The notes under the pieces are model-generated. The model was not told where the DNA came from, did not search any database, and saw only the letters and a list, made by a program, of their open reading frames with translations. The position numbers were made by a program, and so were the translations under genes. Shown here piece after piece: positions 9,048 through 18,312 of a stretch of 64,000 bases of DNA; the first letter of the stretch is position 1, and every line of letters starts with the position of its first letter. The DNA is from Rhodobacteraceae bacterium SB2 (GTDB taxonomy: Bacteria; Pseudomonadota; Alphaproteobacteria; Rhodobacterales; Rhodobacteraceae): positions 1 to 64,000 of the forward strand of contig LGRT01000004.1 in assembly GCA_001642945.1 (NCBI GenBank), in the 5' to 3' direction.

Positions 9048-9562
9048 GTAAGCGCCTAATTTTAATGCGCCATGCGCAATCCGATGATTTTGAACACTCT
9101 TGCGATTTTGAGCGTCCGTTAAGCGTCCGCGGACAGCAAGACGCCGCGCATATGCGACACTGGTTCCACGCGCAGGGCTACCACCCACAAAACGCTTTGG
9201 TATCAGCGGCAAAGCGTACTGCTGAAACCTATGACTTATTACAAATCGAAAATTGCCACGCCTTTCTTTCAAAAGCTCTTTATCTTGCCCCTGCAACGAC
9301 GCTGCTGACTGCTCTGAAAAAGACCACAGGACCCTCAGTTCTGATGATTGGGCATAATTTTGGGATCTCAGATCTGGCCAACCGTTTGCGCAAAGACAGG
9401 TCGGCAAACCCAGAGTTCAAAATCTTTCCACCCGGCGCGATCTGGGTAGCTGATCTGCCGATAGAGGATTGGCGCGCTCTCAATTGGGGCGCAGCCAGCT
9501 CAGTCAATTTTACAAGCCCCCAAGATGTACGAACGAAGCTGTCAAACGGCCCGCGTCGCTAA
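9044..9562 (+). CDS. SixA-type histidine phosphatase
   Basis: 172 residues of the histidine phosphatase superfamily. The catalytic RHA motif (R9-H10-A11, LMRHAQS) is followed by RPLSVRGQQDA and a second catalytic His in MIGHNFG. This arrangement matches SixA, which dephosphorylates phosphohistidine on HPt-type proteins; roseobacter homologues are uncharacterised. The start is TTG at 9044, overlapping the previous stop. The gene converges with the ABC transporter, leaving only six bases between them. Confidence 0.85.
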   Translation: MSKRLILMRHAQSDDFEHSCDFERPLSVRGQQDAAHMRHWFHAQGYHPQNALVSAAKRTAETYDLLQIENCHAFLSKALYLAPATTLLTALKKTTGPSVLMIGHNFGISDLANRLRKDRSANPEFKIFPPGAIWVADLPIEDWRALNWGAASSVNFTSPQDVRTKLSNGPRR

Positions 9563-9568
9563 CAGCCG

Positions 9569-10336
9569 TTAATGGCCTAAAATCTGGCTCAAAAACAATT
9601 TTGTCCGATCCGATTGTGGGTTTCCGAAAAACTCCTCGGGTTCGTTTTGTTCGACAATTTGCCCTTCATCCATGAAGATCACACGGTTGGCCACTTGCCG
9701 GGCAAAGCCCATCTCATGCGTGACGCAAATCATCGTCATGCCATCTTCGGCCAAGGCAATCATGGTGTCTAACACCTCTTTGATCATTTCTGGATCAAGC
9801 GCCGATGTCGGTTCATCAAAGAGCATAATACGCGGCTTCATGCAGAGCGATCGCGCGATGGCCACCCGTTGCTGCTGCCCGCCGGATAATTGACCCGGAT
9901 ATTTATCTGCTTGTTCTGGAATTTTCACCTTTTCCAGAAAATGCATGGCGGTTTCTTCCGCCTCTTTTTTGGGTGTTTTACGCACCCAAATCGGCGCAAG
10001 CGTGCAGTTTTCTAAAATCGTTAAATGGGGGAATAAGTTGAAATGCTGGAAACACATGCCCACTTCAGACCGAATTTTATCAATATTCTTAAGATCGGAA
10101 GACAGCACTGTACCATCAACCGTGATCTTGCCCTGCTGATGTTCTTCTAAAGCGTTGATACAGCGGATCAACGTCGATTTTCCTGATCCCGACGGACCGC
10201 AGACCACAATCCGCTCGCCCCGATTCACCGTTAGATTGATATCCCGCAATACGTGAAACGCACCATACCATTTATTCATGCTCTGAATGTCGATCGCGAC
10301 TTCGTCCGAGACGGTCAATTTTGCAGGTTGTGTCAT
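9569..10336 (-). CDS. bztD: Amino-acid ABC transporter, ATP-binding subunit
   Basis: 255 residues, equivalent to AapP/BztD. Walker [10 protein letters not shown] (47-55), signature LSGGQQQR (150-157), Walker [10 protein letters not shown] (170-178) and H-loop His207 are all intact. It powers uptake through the two adjoining permeases. It is the last gene of a bztABCD-type operon, 12 bp after bztC. Such systems import glutamate, glutamine, aspartate and asparagine (Bzt) or a broad range of L-amino acids (Aap). Confidence 0.95.
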   Translation of the reverse strand: MTQPAKLTVSDEVAIDIQSMNKWYGAFHVLRDINLTVNRGERIVVCGPSGSGKSTLIRCINALEEHQQGKITVDGTVLSSDLKNIDKIRSEVGMCFQHFNLFPHLTILENCTLAPIWVRKTPKKEAEETAMHFLEKVKIPEQADKYPGQLSGGQQQRVAIARSLCMKPRIMLFDEPTSALDPEMIKEVLDTMIALAEDGMTMICVTHEMGFARQVANRVIFMDEGQIVEQNEPEEFFGNPQSDRTKLFLSQILGH

Positions 10337-10348
10337 AAAAGCTACCTT

Positions 10349-11635
10349 TTAACGGTGATCGGTTGCGAGCTGTCGCTCGAGCCATTGTGAATATTGCGAG
10401 ATGCCAAAGCAAACGATGAAAAACAAAACTGCTGCGAAGCCAAGCAGCTCCCAATAAATTCCATTCCATTCCGTCGCTGACAGTATCGGACCACGGATCA
10501 TTCCGACCAAATCAAACATCGAAATAATCGAGACCAATGTGGTGTCTTTGAACAGCCCCACAGCAACATTTACAATCCCAGGAATAGAGATCTTCAAAGC
10601 TTGCGGAAGAATAATAAGACGCATCGACTGCGCATAATCTAAGCCCAAACTGCCCGCAGCCTCATATTGCCCCGCTGGTAAAGCGGCTAACCCGCCCCGA
10701 ATAACCTCGGCAATATAGGCCGCCGAAAACAGCGTGATCATAATAATAACCCGCAAGATCAAATCAAAATTGGTGCCTGGCGGCAGAAAATAAGCTAGAA
10801 CAACATTGGCTACAAACAACAAGGTGATCAGCGGAACGCCTCGAATAAATTCGATGAACACAACGCAAATGGCCCGAATGACCGGCAAATTTGATTGCCG
10901 GCCCAAGGCGAGCAAAATCCCCAGCGGAACCGATAAAGACACGCAAACAGTTCCCAGAATGATGTTTAACATAAAGCCGCCCATATCACGGCTCGGAACG
11001 GCTTCAAGCGCGATGAAATTACTGAGCGGAGCGCTTAGATAACCGCCCAAATACCAACTGAGGAAGGCTGCCAATGCGGCAGCGAATAAAGCCACAGCGA
11101 ATTTTTGTTTGGCCATCATTTGAAAGGTTTTGTAACCAGCGATAAATCCAACCAATCCAACGACAGGTGTGACGATACTTCCCCCCCAAATCAACCAGTA
11201 GGCTAAAAATGGGTAAATCGCAGTGAACACCAGCATCTTGCGTGGAAGTTTCGAGAACAGCACAGGCGCGACAGCAACCAGCAACAGCACAAAGCTAAGA
11301 CTAGGACGCCAATAGAGTTCCTTTGGATATTTGAAACCGAAAATTAATTGGTTCCAGCGTTCAGTTAATACAGAAAAGCACCCACCAGATAGACCGTCGA
11401 GAACTTCATAGCATTCCCATTGCGAGGATGTCGTCCATACTCCGTTTAAGAGCCAAGGAACAATCGCTGCAGCAATTTTATACAAAAGGTAAATTGCTAA
11501 AACTGTCATCAAAGAGTTAAAGACCGATGAAAATAAATTCTCACGCAACCATTTCACCACACCAGACTGGCTAGAAGGCGGCGGTGCCGGCGGCAAGGCT
11601 GTGTGGCGGACAAAGGCTGTGACTTGCTTGGCCAT
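10349..11635 (-). CDS. bztC: Amino-acid ABC transporter permease (AapM/BztC)
   Basis: 428 residues with about eight transmembrane segments. The long N-terminal half is typical of the Aap/Bzt permeases, which are larger than HisM-type proteins. The ABC permease core near the C-terminus carries the EAA-like loop EAAGSLGLDYAQSMRLIILPQAL, which contacts the ATPase. It starts one base after the bztB stop, so the two permeases are translated together and probably form a heterodimer. Confidence 0.94.
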   Translation of the reverse strand: MAKQVTAFVRHTALPPAPPPSSQSGVVKWLRENLFSSVFNSLMTVLAIYLLYKIAAAIVPWLLNGVWTTSSQWECYEVLDGLSGGCFSVLTERWNQLIFGFKYPKELYWRPSLSFVLLLVAVAPVLFSKLPRKMLVFTAIYPFLAYWLIWGGSIVTPVVGLVGFIAGYKTFQMMAKQKFAVALFAAALAAFLSWYLGGYLSAPLSNFIALEAVPSRDMGGFMLNIILGTVCVSLSVPLGILLALGRQSNLPVIRAICVVFIEFIRGVPLITLLFVANVVLAYFLPPGTNFDLILRVIIMITLFSAAYIAEVIRGGLAALPAGQYEAAGSLGLDYAQSMRLIILPQALKISIPGIVNVAVGLFKDTTLVSIISMFDLVGMIRGPILSATEWNGIYWELLGFAAVLFFIVCFGISQYSQWLERQLATDHR

Positions 11636-11636
11636 C

Positions 11637-12851
11637 TTATCGCCCCTTCAATTTAATCGAGTGATTATAGACGTTCATGATGGCAGAAATGCCAAGCGAG
11701 ATTATGAGATAGAAGGCCATTAGCAAGAGAACAGTTTCAATGGCCCGCCCCGTCTGGTTCAACGTAATACCGCCCAAAGTACCAGTAACATCCATATACC
11801 CCACGGCAATCGCCAACGATGAGTTTTTGGTCAGGTTCAAATAATTTGAAATCAACGGTGGAATAATTACGCGCAGAGCTTGCGGCAGGATCACGAGGTT
11901 CATAATCCGCCCCGGTCGCAAACCAAGCGAGGCGGCTGCTTCGCTTTGACCTTTTGACACCGCTTGAATGCCCGCTCTTACGTTTTCGGCAATAAACGCG
12001 CCGGTATAAATCGATAACGCGAACCAAAGTGATAATAAGGATCCGCGCGCCCAGATACCGCCTTTGAAATTAAACCCTTTCAATGCCGGGTATTCCATAC
12101 CAATCGGGTTTCCTAACAGAAAAAACATCGCCAGCGTTGGCACAAATAAAATAGCTAAGCTCGGCCAAAGCACGGGTAGAATAACCCCATGATCAAACAA
12201 AGTTTTGCGCGCGTATCTGCGATAAAAAAGAACCGCGATAAGCGATAGGATGAATGCAACAATTACGATCCAGCCACCATCATATAAAACCGGTTTTGGC
12301 ATGTAGATCCCGCGACCGGTGAAGGCAAAGGAATCGAACAACATTGATGCTTCAGGATTTTCACCCCGAAACGCGCGCGGTTGAGGTAACACTGATAAAA
12401 AAATCGCGTTTATAATCAGGATCCAGATCAATACTGGTATATTGCGAAACACTTCCACATAAACGGCCATAGTTTTGGCAACGAGCCAATTGTTTGAGAG
12501 TCGTAAAACACCTGCTAGTACACCGAAAACAGTGGCCGTTATACATCCTAAAACAGCAACCAAAAGAGTGTTTAAAACACCAACGATTGAAGCTCGCAGA
12601 TGTGTAGATTGGCTGTCATACTCGATCAAACGCTGATTAATATCATAACCCGCCGGCTCACCCAAAAAACCGTAAGAAATATCCAAACCTGCTGCAGCTA
12701 AATTCTGCAATAGGTTCCATCCCAAAAAAGCCATAATGCAGATTAGAAAAATTAACGCTAAAAACTGGAACGTGTAGGACCGATAACGCGTATCGTTAAT
12801 CAACATTGATAGACGGAATTCAGACGCGTCCGTTTGGACAGAAAGAGACAT
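11637..12851 (-). CDS. bztB: Amino-acid ABC transporter permease (AapQ/BztB)
   Basis: 404 residues, multi-pass. The first transmembrane segment lies about 30-50. A YVEVFRNIPVLIWILI stretch and the C-terminal EAA-like loop (EAAASLGLRPGRIMNLVILPQALRV) mark it as an amino-acid ABC permease. It is separated from bztA by 108 bp that include an intrinsic terminator, so it is probably expressed at a lower level than the binding protein. Confidence 0.94.
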   Translation of the reverse strand: MSLSVQTDASEFRLSMLINDTRYRSYTFQFLALIFLICIMAFLGWNLLQNLAAAGLDISYGFLGEPAGYDINQRLIEYDSQSTHLRASIVGVLNTLLVAVLGCITATVFGVLAGVLRLSNNWLVAKTMAVYVEVFRNIPVLIWILIINAIFLSVLPQPRAFRGENPEASMLFDSFAFTGRGIYMPKPVLYDGGWIVIVAFILSLIAVLFYRRYARKTLFDHGVILPVLWPSLAILFVPTLAMFFLLGNPIGMEYPALKGFNFKGGIWARGSLLSLWFALSIYTGAFIAENVRAGIQAVSKGQSEAAASLGLRPGRIMNLVILPQALRVIIPPLISNYLNLTKNSSLAIAVGYMDVTGTLGGITLNQTGRAIETVLLLMAFYLIISLGISAIMNVYNHSIKLKGR

Positions 12852-12917
12852 ATAGGGGGTTCCAGACTTTTTCTAAAATAACGGCGCTTATCTCGCGCAA
12901 TTTTGGAAATAAATCAA

Positions 12918-12947
12918 TAAAAAAAGGGCGCTACAAAAGCGCCCTTT
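12918..12947 (-). terminator. Terminator or attenuator between bztA and bztB
   Basis: A 9-bp perfect stem (12923-12931 with 12939-12947) and a 7-base loop are followed in the minus direction by a run of Ts. It lies 12 bp after the bztA stop. Partial termination here would favour the periplasmic binding protein over the permeases, a known expression pattern for this operon type. Confidence 0.8.
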
Positions 12948-12959
12948 CTATTTTGTAAC

Positions 12960-13976
12960 TTAACGGAAAGGGGGTGAGTAAATCAAACCACCATCAGTCC
13001 ACAAAGAATTTACACCTCTATTCAACTTAATAGGAGTGCTTTCACCAATATTACGGTCAAATGACTCGCCGTAGTTTCCGACCGCTTGAATTGCCCGCAA
13101 AGCCCATGATGCATCCAGGCCTAGGTAATCCGCCAATTTACCTTCTGTACCCAAAAGACGTTTAACTTCTGGAATGTTTGAATTGGCTGCCAAATCCGCT
13201 GCGTTAGCTGCAGTCACGCCAAACTCTTCCGCAGTGATCATCGCGTTCAAAGTCCAACGCACAATATCGCCCCATTCGTTATCACCATGGCGTACAACAG
13301 GACCTAACGGCTCTTTAGAAACGATTTCTGGCAAAACAACATGGTCATCTGGCTTTTCGAAGCTTGTCCGAGTAGCCGCCAACGCTGAACGATCTGTCGT
13401 ATAAGCATCGCATGCACCAGCTAAATATTGCTGCTGTGCTTCGGCATTCGTTTCAATTGGAACTGGTTCATAAGAAATGTTGTTCAACCGGAAAAAATCC
13501 GCCAAGTTCAACTCAGTCGTTGTACCTGTTTGAATACAAATTGTTGCGCCATCCAACTCAGTAGCCGAAGAAACCCCCAGATCGGCAGAGGCCATAAAGC
13601 CTTGTCCGTCATAGTAGTTCACGCCTACAAAATCTAATCCAAGCTCAGTATCACGCTGGAAACTCCAAGTTGTGTTCCGTGACAGCATGTCAATTTCACC
13701 CGATTGAAGCGAGGTGAAACGAGTCTTGGTGGTTGTTGGTACAAACTCAACAGCAGTTGAATCACCTAAAACAGCTGCTGCGACGGCGCGGCAAACATCA
13801 ACATCGAAACCAGCCCACTCACCGTTAGCGTCAGGACTTGCGAACCCAATCAAACCTGTGGAAACACCACAATTTAACTTTCCGCGTGCTTTCACGTCAT
13901 CCGCTGTGCCCGCAAATACGCTGCCAGCAGACATTGCTGCTAGGGTAACTGCGCCTAAAACTAAGGATTTTTTCAT
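12960..13976 (-). CDS. bztA: Amino-acid ABC transporter, periplasmic binding protein
   Basis: 338 residues with a Sec signal peptide (MKKSLVLGAVTLAAMSAGSVFA, cleavage likely after AFA-type residues about 22). The mature part is a type 2 periplasmic binding protein: KLNCGVSTGLIGFASPD, GFDVDVCRAVAAAV, and RDTELGLDFVGVNYYDGQGFM are the family signatures of AapJ/BztA. It captures amino acids in the periplasm for the BztBC channel. The ATG at 13976 has AGAGG upstream. It is the first gene of the operon. Confidence 0.95.
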   Translation of the reverse strand: MKKSLVLGAVTLAAMSAGSVFAGTADDVKARGKLNCGVSTGLIGFASPDANGEWAGFDVDVCRAVAAAVLGDSTAVEFVPTTTKTRFTSLQSGEIDMLSRNTTWSFQRDTELGLDFVGVNYYDGQGFMASADLGVSSATELDGATICIQTGTTTELNLADFFRLNNISYEPVPIETNAEAQQQYLAGACDAYTTDRSALAATRTSFEKPDDHVVLPEIVSKEPLGPVVRHGDNEWGDIVRWTLNAMITAEEFGVTAANAADLAANSNIPEVKRLLGTEGKLADYLGLDASWALRAIQAVGNYGESFDRNIGESTPIKLNRGVNSLWTDGGLIYSPPFR

Positions 13977-14176
13977 CTTTACCTCTTTCTGATGATTGTC
14001 CCAAACTGGGACTTCTGATTAGAACGGTATGTCCAACCTCACAAACTAACCTGCGCCAACGGCCCAAGTGATTCCGCAGTGTGGCCAATTTTTTACGTTA
14101 TCGTCAAGCAAACTATCACCAAAACCATGATTTGAATTGGCTCAAAGCTCTATCACCCACTGGTGTAACCTATTTT

Positions 14177-14884
14177 TCAACCACAGCGTGTAAAAAAATC
14201 ATATGCAGCGAGAAAATCTAACTTTTTCAGCGCGGCATGCGCCGCAGCCTCCTCATCGATTCCCCATTGTTCTTCCTGCCAAATTTCATCAAGCCGGCAT
14301 AATTCCCACGCTTGTTCAGGCTTAAGATGACCTTCTATAACCGCCAAAGCCGCAACCAAACTGCCGGGAAATGTAACCAGATCATGAAAAGCGGTTAACT
14401 GAAACGCTGAAAGACGCTGCATCGGCGCTGCCAAGTTCAAAACGGACTCTGCCGCTTGCGCCAGATAGGTCACCCCCGATGTGCTGTGTAAAATCGCACC
14501 ATATGTTTGCCCTGCCCACTCTAGCAATGGATCCCAGGCCTCCGCTTGTCGCGCGTTTAGCTCGGCCGGCTGCGCCGCGCGATAGCAGAGTAAATCGGTT
14601 TCACCATAAGCCGCCAACATGTTCAAAACATCTTGGAATTGGCGCGTCACCTTATCCAAAGCGGCATTGGCGCGGCGGGTATAGGGCATGGTTTCAGGGC
14701 GAACAGTTTCAACCTGCGCGCGCCACTCTGCGGCAACCGCCTCAGCCAAAGCCTTCGTGGGCAACGCCAAAAGCGTTTTTGCCGGAGTTTTTACCAAGCG
14801 GCCATCGAGCAAGACCGTATAGCCAAGCTCTTGTTGCGCAATTTCAACTTGCGTCCAGAATCGTTTTTGCTGCCAATCAGCCAT
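14177..14884 (-). CDS. ATP12-family F1-ATPase assembly chaperone
   Basis: 235 residues. ATP12 homologues in alphaproteobacteria and mitochondria bind the F1 alpha subunit before assembly of ATP synthase. The signature region is present: an N-terminal KRFWTQVEI, then GYTVLLDGRLVKTPAKTLL and AVAAEWRAQ, and a downstream TDLLCYRA with the conserved DPLLEWA. It follows the HAD phosphatase gene by three bases, so the two share a transcript. Confidence 0.92.
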   Translation of the reverse strand: MADWQQKRFWTQVEIAQQELGYTVLLDGRLVKTPAKTLLALPTKALAEAVAAEWRAQVETVRPETMPYTRRANAALDKVTRQFQDVLNMLAAYGETDLLCYRAAQPAELNARQAEAWDPLLEWAGQTYGAILHSTSGVTYLAQAAESVLNLAAPMQRLSAFQLTAFHDLVTFPGSLVAALAVIEGHLKPEQAWELCRLDEIWQEEQWGIDEEAAAHAALKKLDFLAAYDFFTRCG

Positions 14885-14887
14885 GAC

Positions 14888-15550
14888 CTATGCTTTCATT
14901 ATTTGAGAAATGAGGCCCGGCAACTCAGACACCGTATGGGCAATATGCGTACAACCAGAAAGCTGATGCGCCTCGTGATATCCCCATGTCACACCAATCG
15001 TGTGCATACCCGCTGCGCGCGCCATATCTCTATCATAACTGGTATCCCCAATCATCACGGCACGGCGCGCCTCAATTCCGGTCTCCAATAGAGCCTGATG
15101 CAACATGCTCGGATGCGGTTTTGAGGGGTGCTCATCTGCAGTTTGCGTGGTGAGGAAATAAGAGTGCAATCCGCCTGCCTCGAGCAAGGCGTTCAAGCCA
15201 CGGCGCGAATTTCCCGTTGCCACCCCCAAAATAAACCGCGGATCCTGGTGAAACTGCCGCAAAAGGGGTAGGATCCCCGCATAAAAGCCCAGATCTGGTT
15301 GGTCTGCGCGCTGCCCGGCAAAATACTCTTTAAACGCTTTTTCTGCCAAATCACGTTCCCCATGATCGAACTGCGGCACCAAGCGATAAAACACCTCTGG
15401 CAGCGAAAGCCCGACGCAAGACAAAACATCTTGGCGCGGCGGCATTGGGCGCCTGAGCGTGGAAAAGGCGTGGGCCATCGCACCGATAATATGCGCTTGG
15501 CTATCCACAAGCGTGCCATCGACATCCAAAACAATCAAAAACGGCGCCAA
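14888..15550 (-). CDS. HAD-family phosphatase, phosphoglycolate-phosphatase-like
   Basis: 220 residues. Motif I LDVDGTLVDS (nucleophile and acid aspartates), motif II ATGNSRRG, a conserved Lys in SKPHP, and motif III MIGDTSYDRDMARAAG are all present, with a helical cap between motifs I and II. Family members hydrolyse small phosphates such as 2-phosphoglycolate or pyrophosphate; the substrate here is not determinable. It lies between the RluC-type gene and the ATP12 gene with 3-bp spacers. Confidence 0.88.
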   Translation of the reverse strand: MAPFLIVLDVDGTLVDSQAHIIGAMAHAFSTLRRPMPPRQDVLSCVGLSLPEVFYRLVPQFDHGERDLAEKAFKEYFAGQRADQPDLGFYAGILPLLRQFHQDPRFILGVATGNSRRGLNALLEAGGLHSYFLTTQTADEHPSKPHPSMLHQALLETGIEARRAVMIGDTSYDRDMARAAGMHTIGVTWGYHEAHQLSGCTHIAHTVSELPGLISQIMKA

Positions 15551-15553
15551 ACC

Positions 15554-16603
15554 CTACCCCACAAAATCTTCAAACGGATCGTCTTCGATATCATGCGTAT
15601 CCCATTGAAACGTATCCCACGTGCGCTGCATATGTTCGCTTAACTCAGCCGTAAAACTGATTGGTTTTTTATGAACAGGGTGTTCAATGCGCAAAAAGCG
15701 CGCGTGCAGATGAAGCTTACGGCTGATATCGCCGCCCAATTGAGCACCCCAGCCATCGCCTAAATTATCCTGGCTAGATCCTCCATATTTTCCATCGCCA
15801 ATAATGGGATGGCCGATTTCCGCCATATGCGCGCGCAATTGATGCGTGCGGCCGGTGATCGGTGCCAAAGCCACCCATGCGCCGCGTTTGGCCAAAGCAC
15901 TGAGGACACGATAATCGGTTAAAGCGCGTTTCGCGCCCTCAACAGAAGCCACATCACGTGGATGAACACAGTGCATTTTTTCGCCCGCACCTTTGGCGCC
16001 ATGACCCATAGATTTCACCAATCCATATTTGATAGTGCCCGATTTGGGCGCAGGCACTCCGGCCACTGCCGCCCAGTAAATTTTACGCGTCTCACGATGT
16101 CGAAACGCTTCCGTTAACGCGCTGGCAGCCGCGCGATGACGCGCCAGAACCAAAATGCCCGAGGTATCCTTATCTAAGCGATGCACCAAGCGTGGCTTCT
16201 CATCATGGCCAAAGCGCAACGCATCGGCCAACCCATCCACGTGGCGAGTTTGTTTGCTTCCCCCTTGCGTGGCCAGCCCCGGTGGTTTGTTCAAAACGAT
16301 GATATGATCATCTTTATACAGAACAGCATTTTGTATCATCCGAGCATCTTGCGGGCTCACGCTGCGCGCAACCACGGCCCTCGGCTTCAAATCACTATCG
16401 GTTAGGGGAGGGATGCGGATCTCTTGGCCGGCCGCGATACGCGTCGAGGCTTTGCAGCGCTGGCCATCAACGCGCAGCTCCCCTTTTCGGCACATCTGTT
16501 CGATGCGTGCTTGCCCCAATTGCGGAAAGCAATGGCGCAACCAGCGATCTAACCTTTGATCAACGCTGCCTTCCTCAACCGTTAGTTTTTGTACTCCGCT
16601 CAT
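15554..16603 (-). CDS. Ribosomal large-subunit pseudouridine synthase, RluC/RluD type
   Basis: 349 residues from the ATG at 16603, which overlaps the crcB stop (ATGA). A longer frame from 16672 adds 23 residues inside crcB and is not favoured. An N-terminal S4 RNA-binding domain (about 10-70) precedes the RluA-family catalytic domain with HRLDKDTSG, in which Asp144 is the catalytic nucleophile. The enzyme isomerises uridines in 23S rRNA; the RluC-like 955/2504/2580 specificity is inference. Confidence 0.9.
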   Translation of the reverse strand: MSGVQKLTVEEGSVDQRLDRWLRHCFPQLGQARIEQMCRKGELRVDGQRCKASTRIAAGQEIRIPPLTDSDLKPRAVVARSVSPQDARMIQNAVLYKDDHIIVLNKPPGLATQGGSKQTRHVDGLADALRFGHDEKPRLVHRLDKDTSGILVLARHRAAASALTEAFRHRETRKIYWAAVAGVPAPKSGTIKYGLVKSMGHGAKGAGEKMHCVHPRDVASVEGAKRALTDYRVLSALAKRGAWVALAPITGRTHQLRAHMAEIGHPIIGDGKYGGSSQDNLGDGWGAQLGGDISRKLHLHARFLRIEHPVHKKPISFTAELSEHMQRTWDTFQWDTHDIEDDPFEDFVG

Positions 16604-16965
16604 GCCGATACCGCTCGCATTGCTATAAACCCAAGAAAAACCGCCGCCAAAGCGCCTAGAACGCTGCCACATAGATAGGCAAGCGCAAATCCGAACCGCC
16701 CCATATCCAAAAGCTTCAGCAAATCCAACGAAAACGCGGAAAACGTGGTGAAGCCTCCCAAAATGCCCGCCATCAAAAACAGGGGTGCGATCTCACTCAA
16801 CCGACCGGCGAAATAGGCAAAGGCCAGCCCCATCAAGAACGATCCGATCACGTTTACGCTCAGCGTGCCATAGGGAAACGCCACCATCTGCACCAAACAA
16901 AAACGCAAAAGCGCGCCAATGCCGCCGCCACAAGCCACAAGAAGATAAACCATAGTCGTGCTCAT
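16600..16965 (-). CDS. crcB: Fluoride ion channel CrcB/Fluc
   Basis: 121 residues from the ATG at 16965. Four transmembrane helices, a GGGIGALLRF start, the GTLSVNVIGSFLMG helix and GGFTTFSAFSLD (the TM3 break with the Phe residues that line the fluoride path) are diagnostic. The protein works as an antiparallel dimer that exports F-. An in-frame start at 16989 would add eight residues. No fluoride riboswitch is evident upstream. Confidence 0.92.
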   Translation of the reverse strand: MSTTMVYLLVACGGGIGALLRFCLVQMVAFPYGTLSVNVIGSFLMGLAFAYFAGRLSEIAPLFLMAGILGGFTTFSAFSLDLLKLLDMGRFGFALAYLCGSVLGALAAVFLGFIAMRAVSA

Positions 16966-17001
16966 CCGCTCTGCTCGCGCCAATGTCAAGCCAAAGCCGG
17001 A

Positions 17002-18312
17002 TCACCGATCATCACGCCGACGCGCTCTTAATTTATCAAAATAAGCAATACGCTTTATCAGATCGCGTTCAAACCCCCGCTCAACCGGTTCATAAAACCG
17101 CAGCCGTCCAAATCCTTCTGGAAAATAATCCTGCCCAGAGAATCCATCAGGAGCGTCATGATCATAAGCATACTCGGCGCCATAGCCTTGATCTTTCATC
17201 AACCCCGTCGGGGCGTTCAAAATATGCTTTGGAGGGGGCAGCGATCCGCCGCGCGAGGCGGCGCGGCGGGCGGCTTTATAAGCGCTATAAATCGCGTTCG
17301 ATTTAGGCGCCAACGCCAGATAAGCCACCGCTTGCGCAAGCGCCAGCTCACCTTCCGGGCTGCCCAATCGCTCGTAACTTTGCCAGGCCTCAAGGCAGAT
17401 CCGTTGCGCATCCGGATCTGCCAAACCAATATCTTCGATCGCCATTCGCAATATGCGCCGCCCCAGATAACGTGGGTCCTCGCCCCCCTCGAGCATGCGT
17501 GCCAGCCAATATAACGCCGCATCCGGATCAGAGCCGCGCACGGATTTGTGCAAAGCCGAAATCAAATTATAATGGCCATCACCCGATTTATCATATTGCG
17601 AAGCGCGGCGGCTAAGACGCTTTGCCAAACCTTCTGCGCTGACCTGCGCCGCATCCGGCCATGACAACGTTTGTTCGACCAAGTTTAACAACATCCGGCC
17701 ATCCCCATCGGCCATCGTAATCAACAACTCTTTCGCCTCAAAGGTTAAAGGCAAGTCACGGTTCAAAACCGCCTCAGCCCGCACCATCAATTGCATCAGA
17801 TCAGAATCCGCCAAGCGCGTCAGCACCAACACTTGCGCGCGCGATAAAAGCGCTGCGTTCAGCTCAAACGACGGGTTCTCTGTACTGGCCCCCACCAATA
17901 AAATTGAGCCATCTTCAATATAGGGTAAAAACCCATCTTGCTGCGCGCGGTTAAACCGATGGATCTCATCCACAAATAATAAAGTTCCGCGACCATTTTT
18001 ATGCCGCAAACGCGCCGCTTCAAAACATTTTTTCAAATCTGCAACGCCCGAAAAAATCGCGCTGATTTGTTCAAAGAAAAGATCCGTATGATCGGCCAAC
18101 AACCGGGCTAATGTGGTTTTTCCCACGCCAGGCGGCCCCCAGAAAATTAACGACGTCAATTGTCCGGAGGCAAGCATCGCCCCCAAGGGTGCATCCGGCG
18201 CCAATAACTGCGCCTGCCCAATCACCTCATCAACGGTTTTTGGGCGTAATCGCTCAGCCAAAGGAACCGGCCCCTGCGCCGTATCTGCATCGCTAGAAAA
18301 AAGGTCGCTCAT
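17002..18312 (-). CDS. rarA: Replication-associated recombination protein A (AAA+ ATPase)
   Basis: 436 residues of the RarA/MgsA/WRNIP1 family, which acts at stalled replication forks. Walker A is GPPGVGKTT (59-67), Walker B with DEIHRFN at 115-121, sensor 1 GASTENPSF, and the C-terminal tetramerisation region with RRAASRGGSLPPPKHILNAP and the DHAPDGFSGQDYFPEG segment. The gene overlaps the upstream protease gene by four bases. Confidence 0.95.
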   Translation of the reverse strand: MSDLFSSDADTAQGPVPLAERLRPKTVDEVIGQAQLLAPDAPLGAMLASGQLTSLIFWGPPGVGKTTLARLLADHTDLFFEQISAIFSGVADLKKCFEAARLRHKNGRGTLLFVDEIHRFNRAQQDGFLPYIEDGSILLVGASTENPSFELNAALLSRAQVLVLTRLADSDLMQLMVRAEAVLNRDLPLTFEAKELLITMADGDGRMLLNLVEQTLSWPDAAQVSAEGLAKRLSRRASQYDKSGDGHYNLISALHKSVRGSDPDAALYWLARMLEGGEDPRYLGRRILRMAIEDIGLADPDAQRICLEAWQSYERLGSPEGELALAQAVAYLALAPKSNAIYSAYKAARRAASRGGSLPPPKHILNAPTGLMKDQGYGAEYAYDHDAPDGFSGQDYFPEGFGRLRFYEPVERGFERDLIKRIAYFDKLRARRRDDR

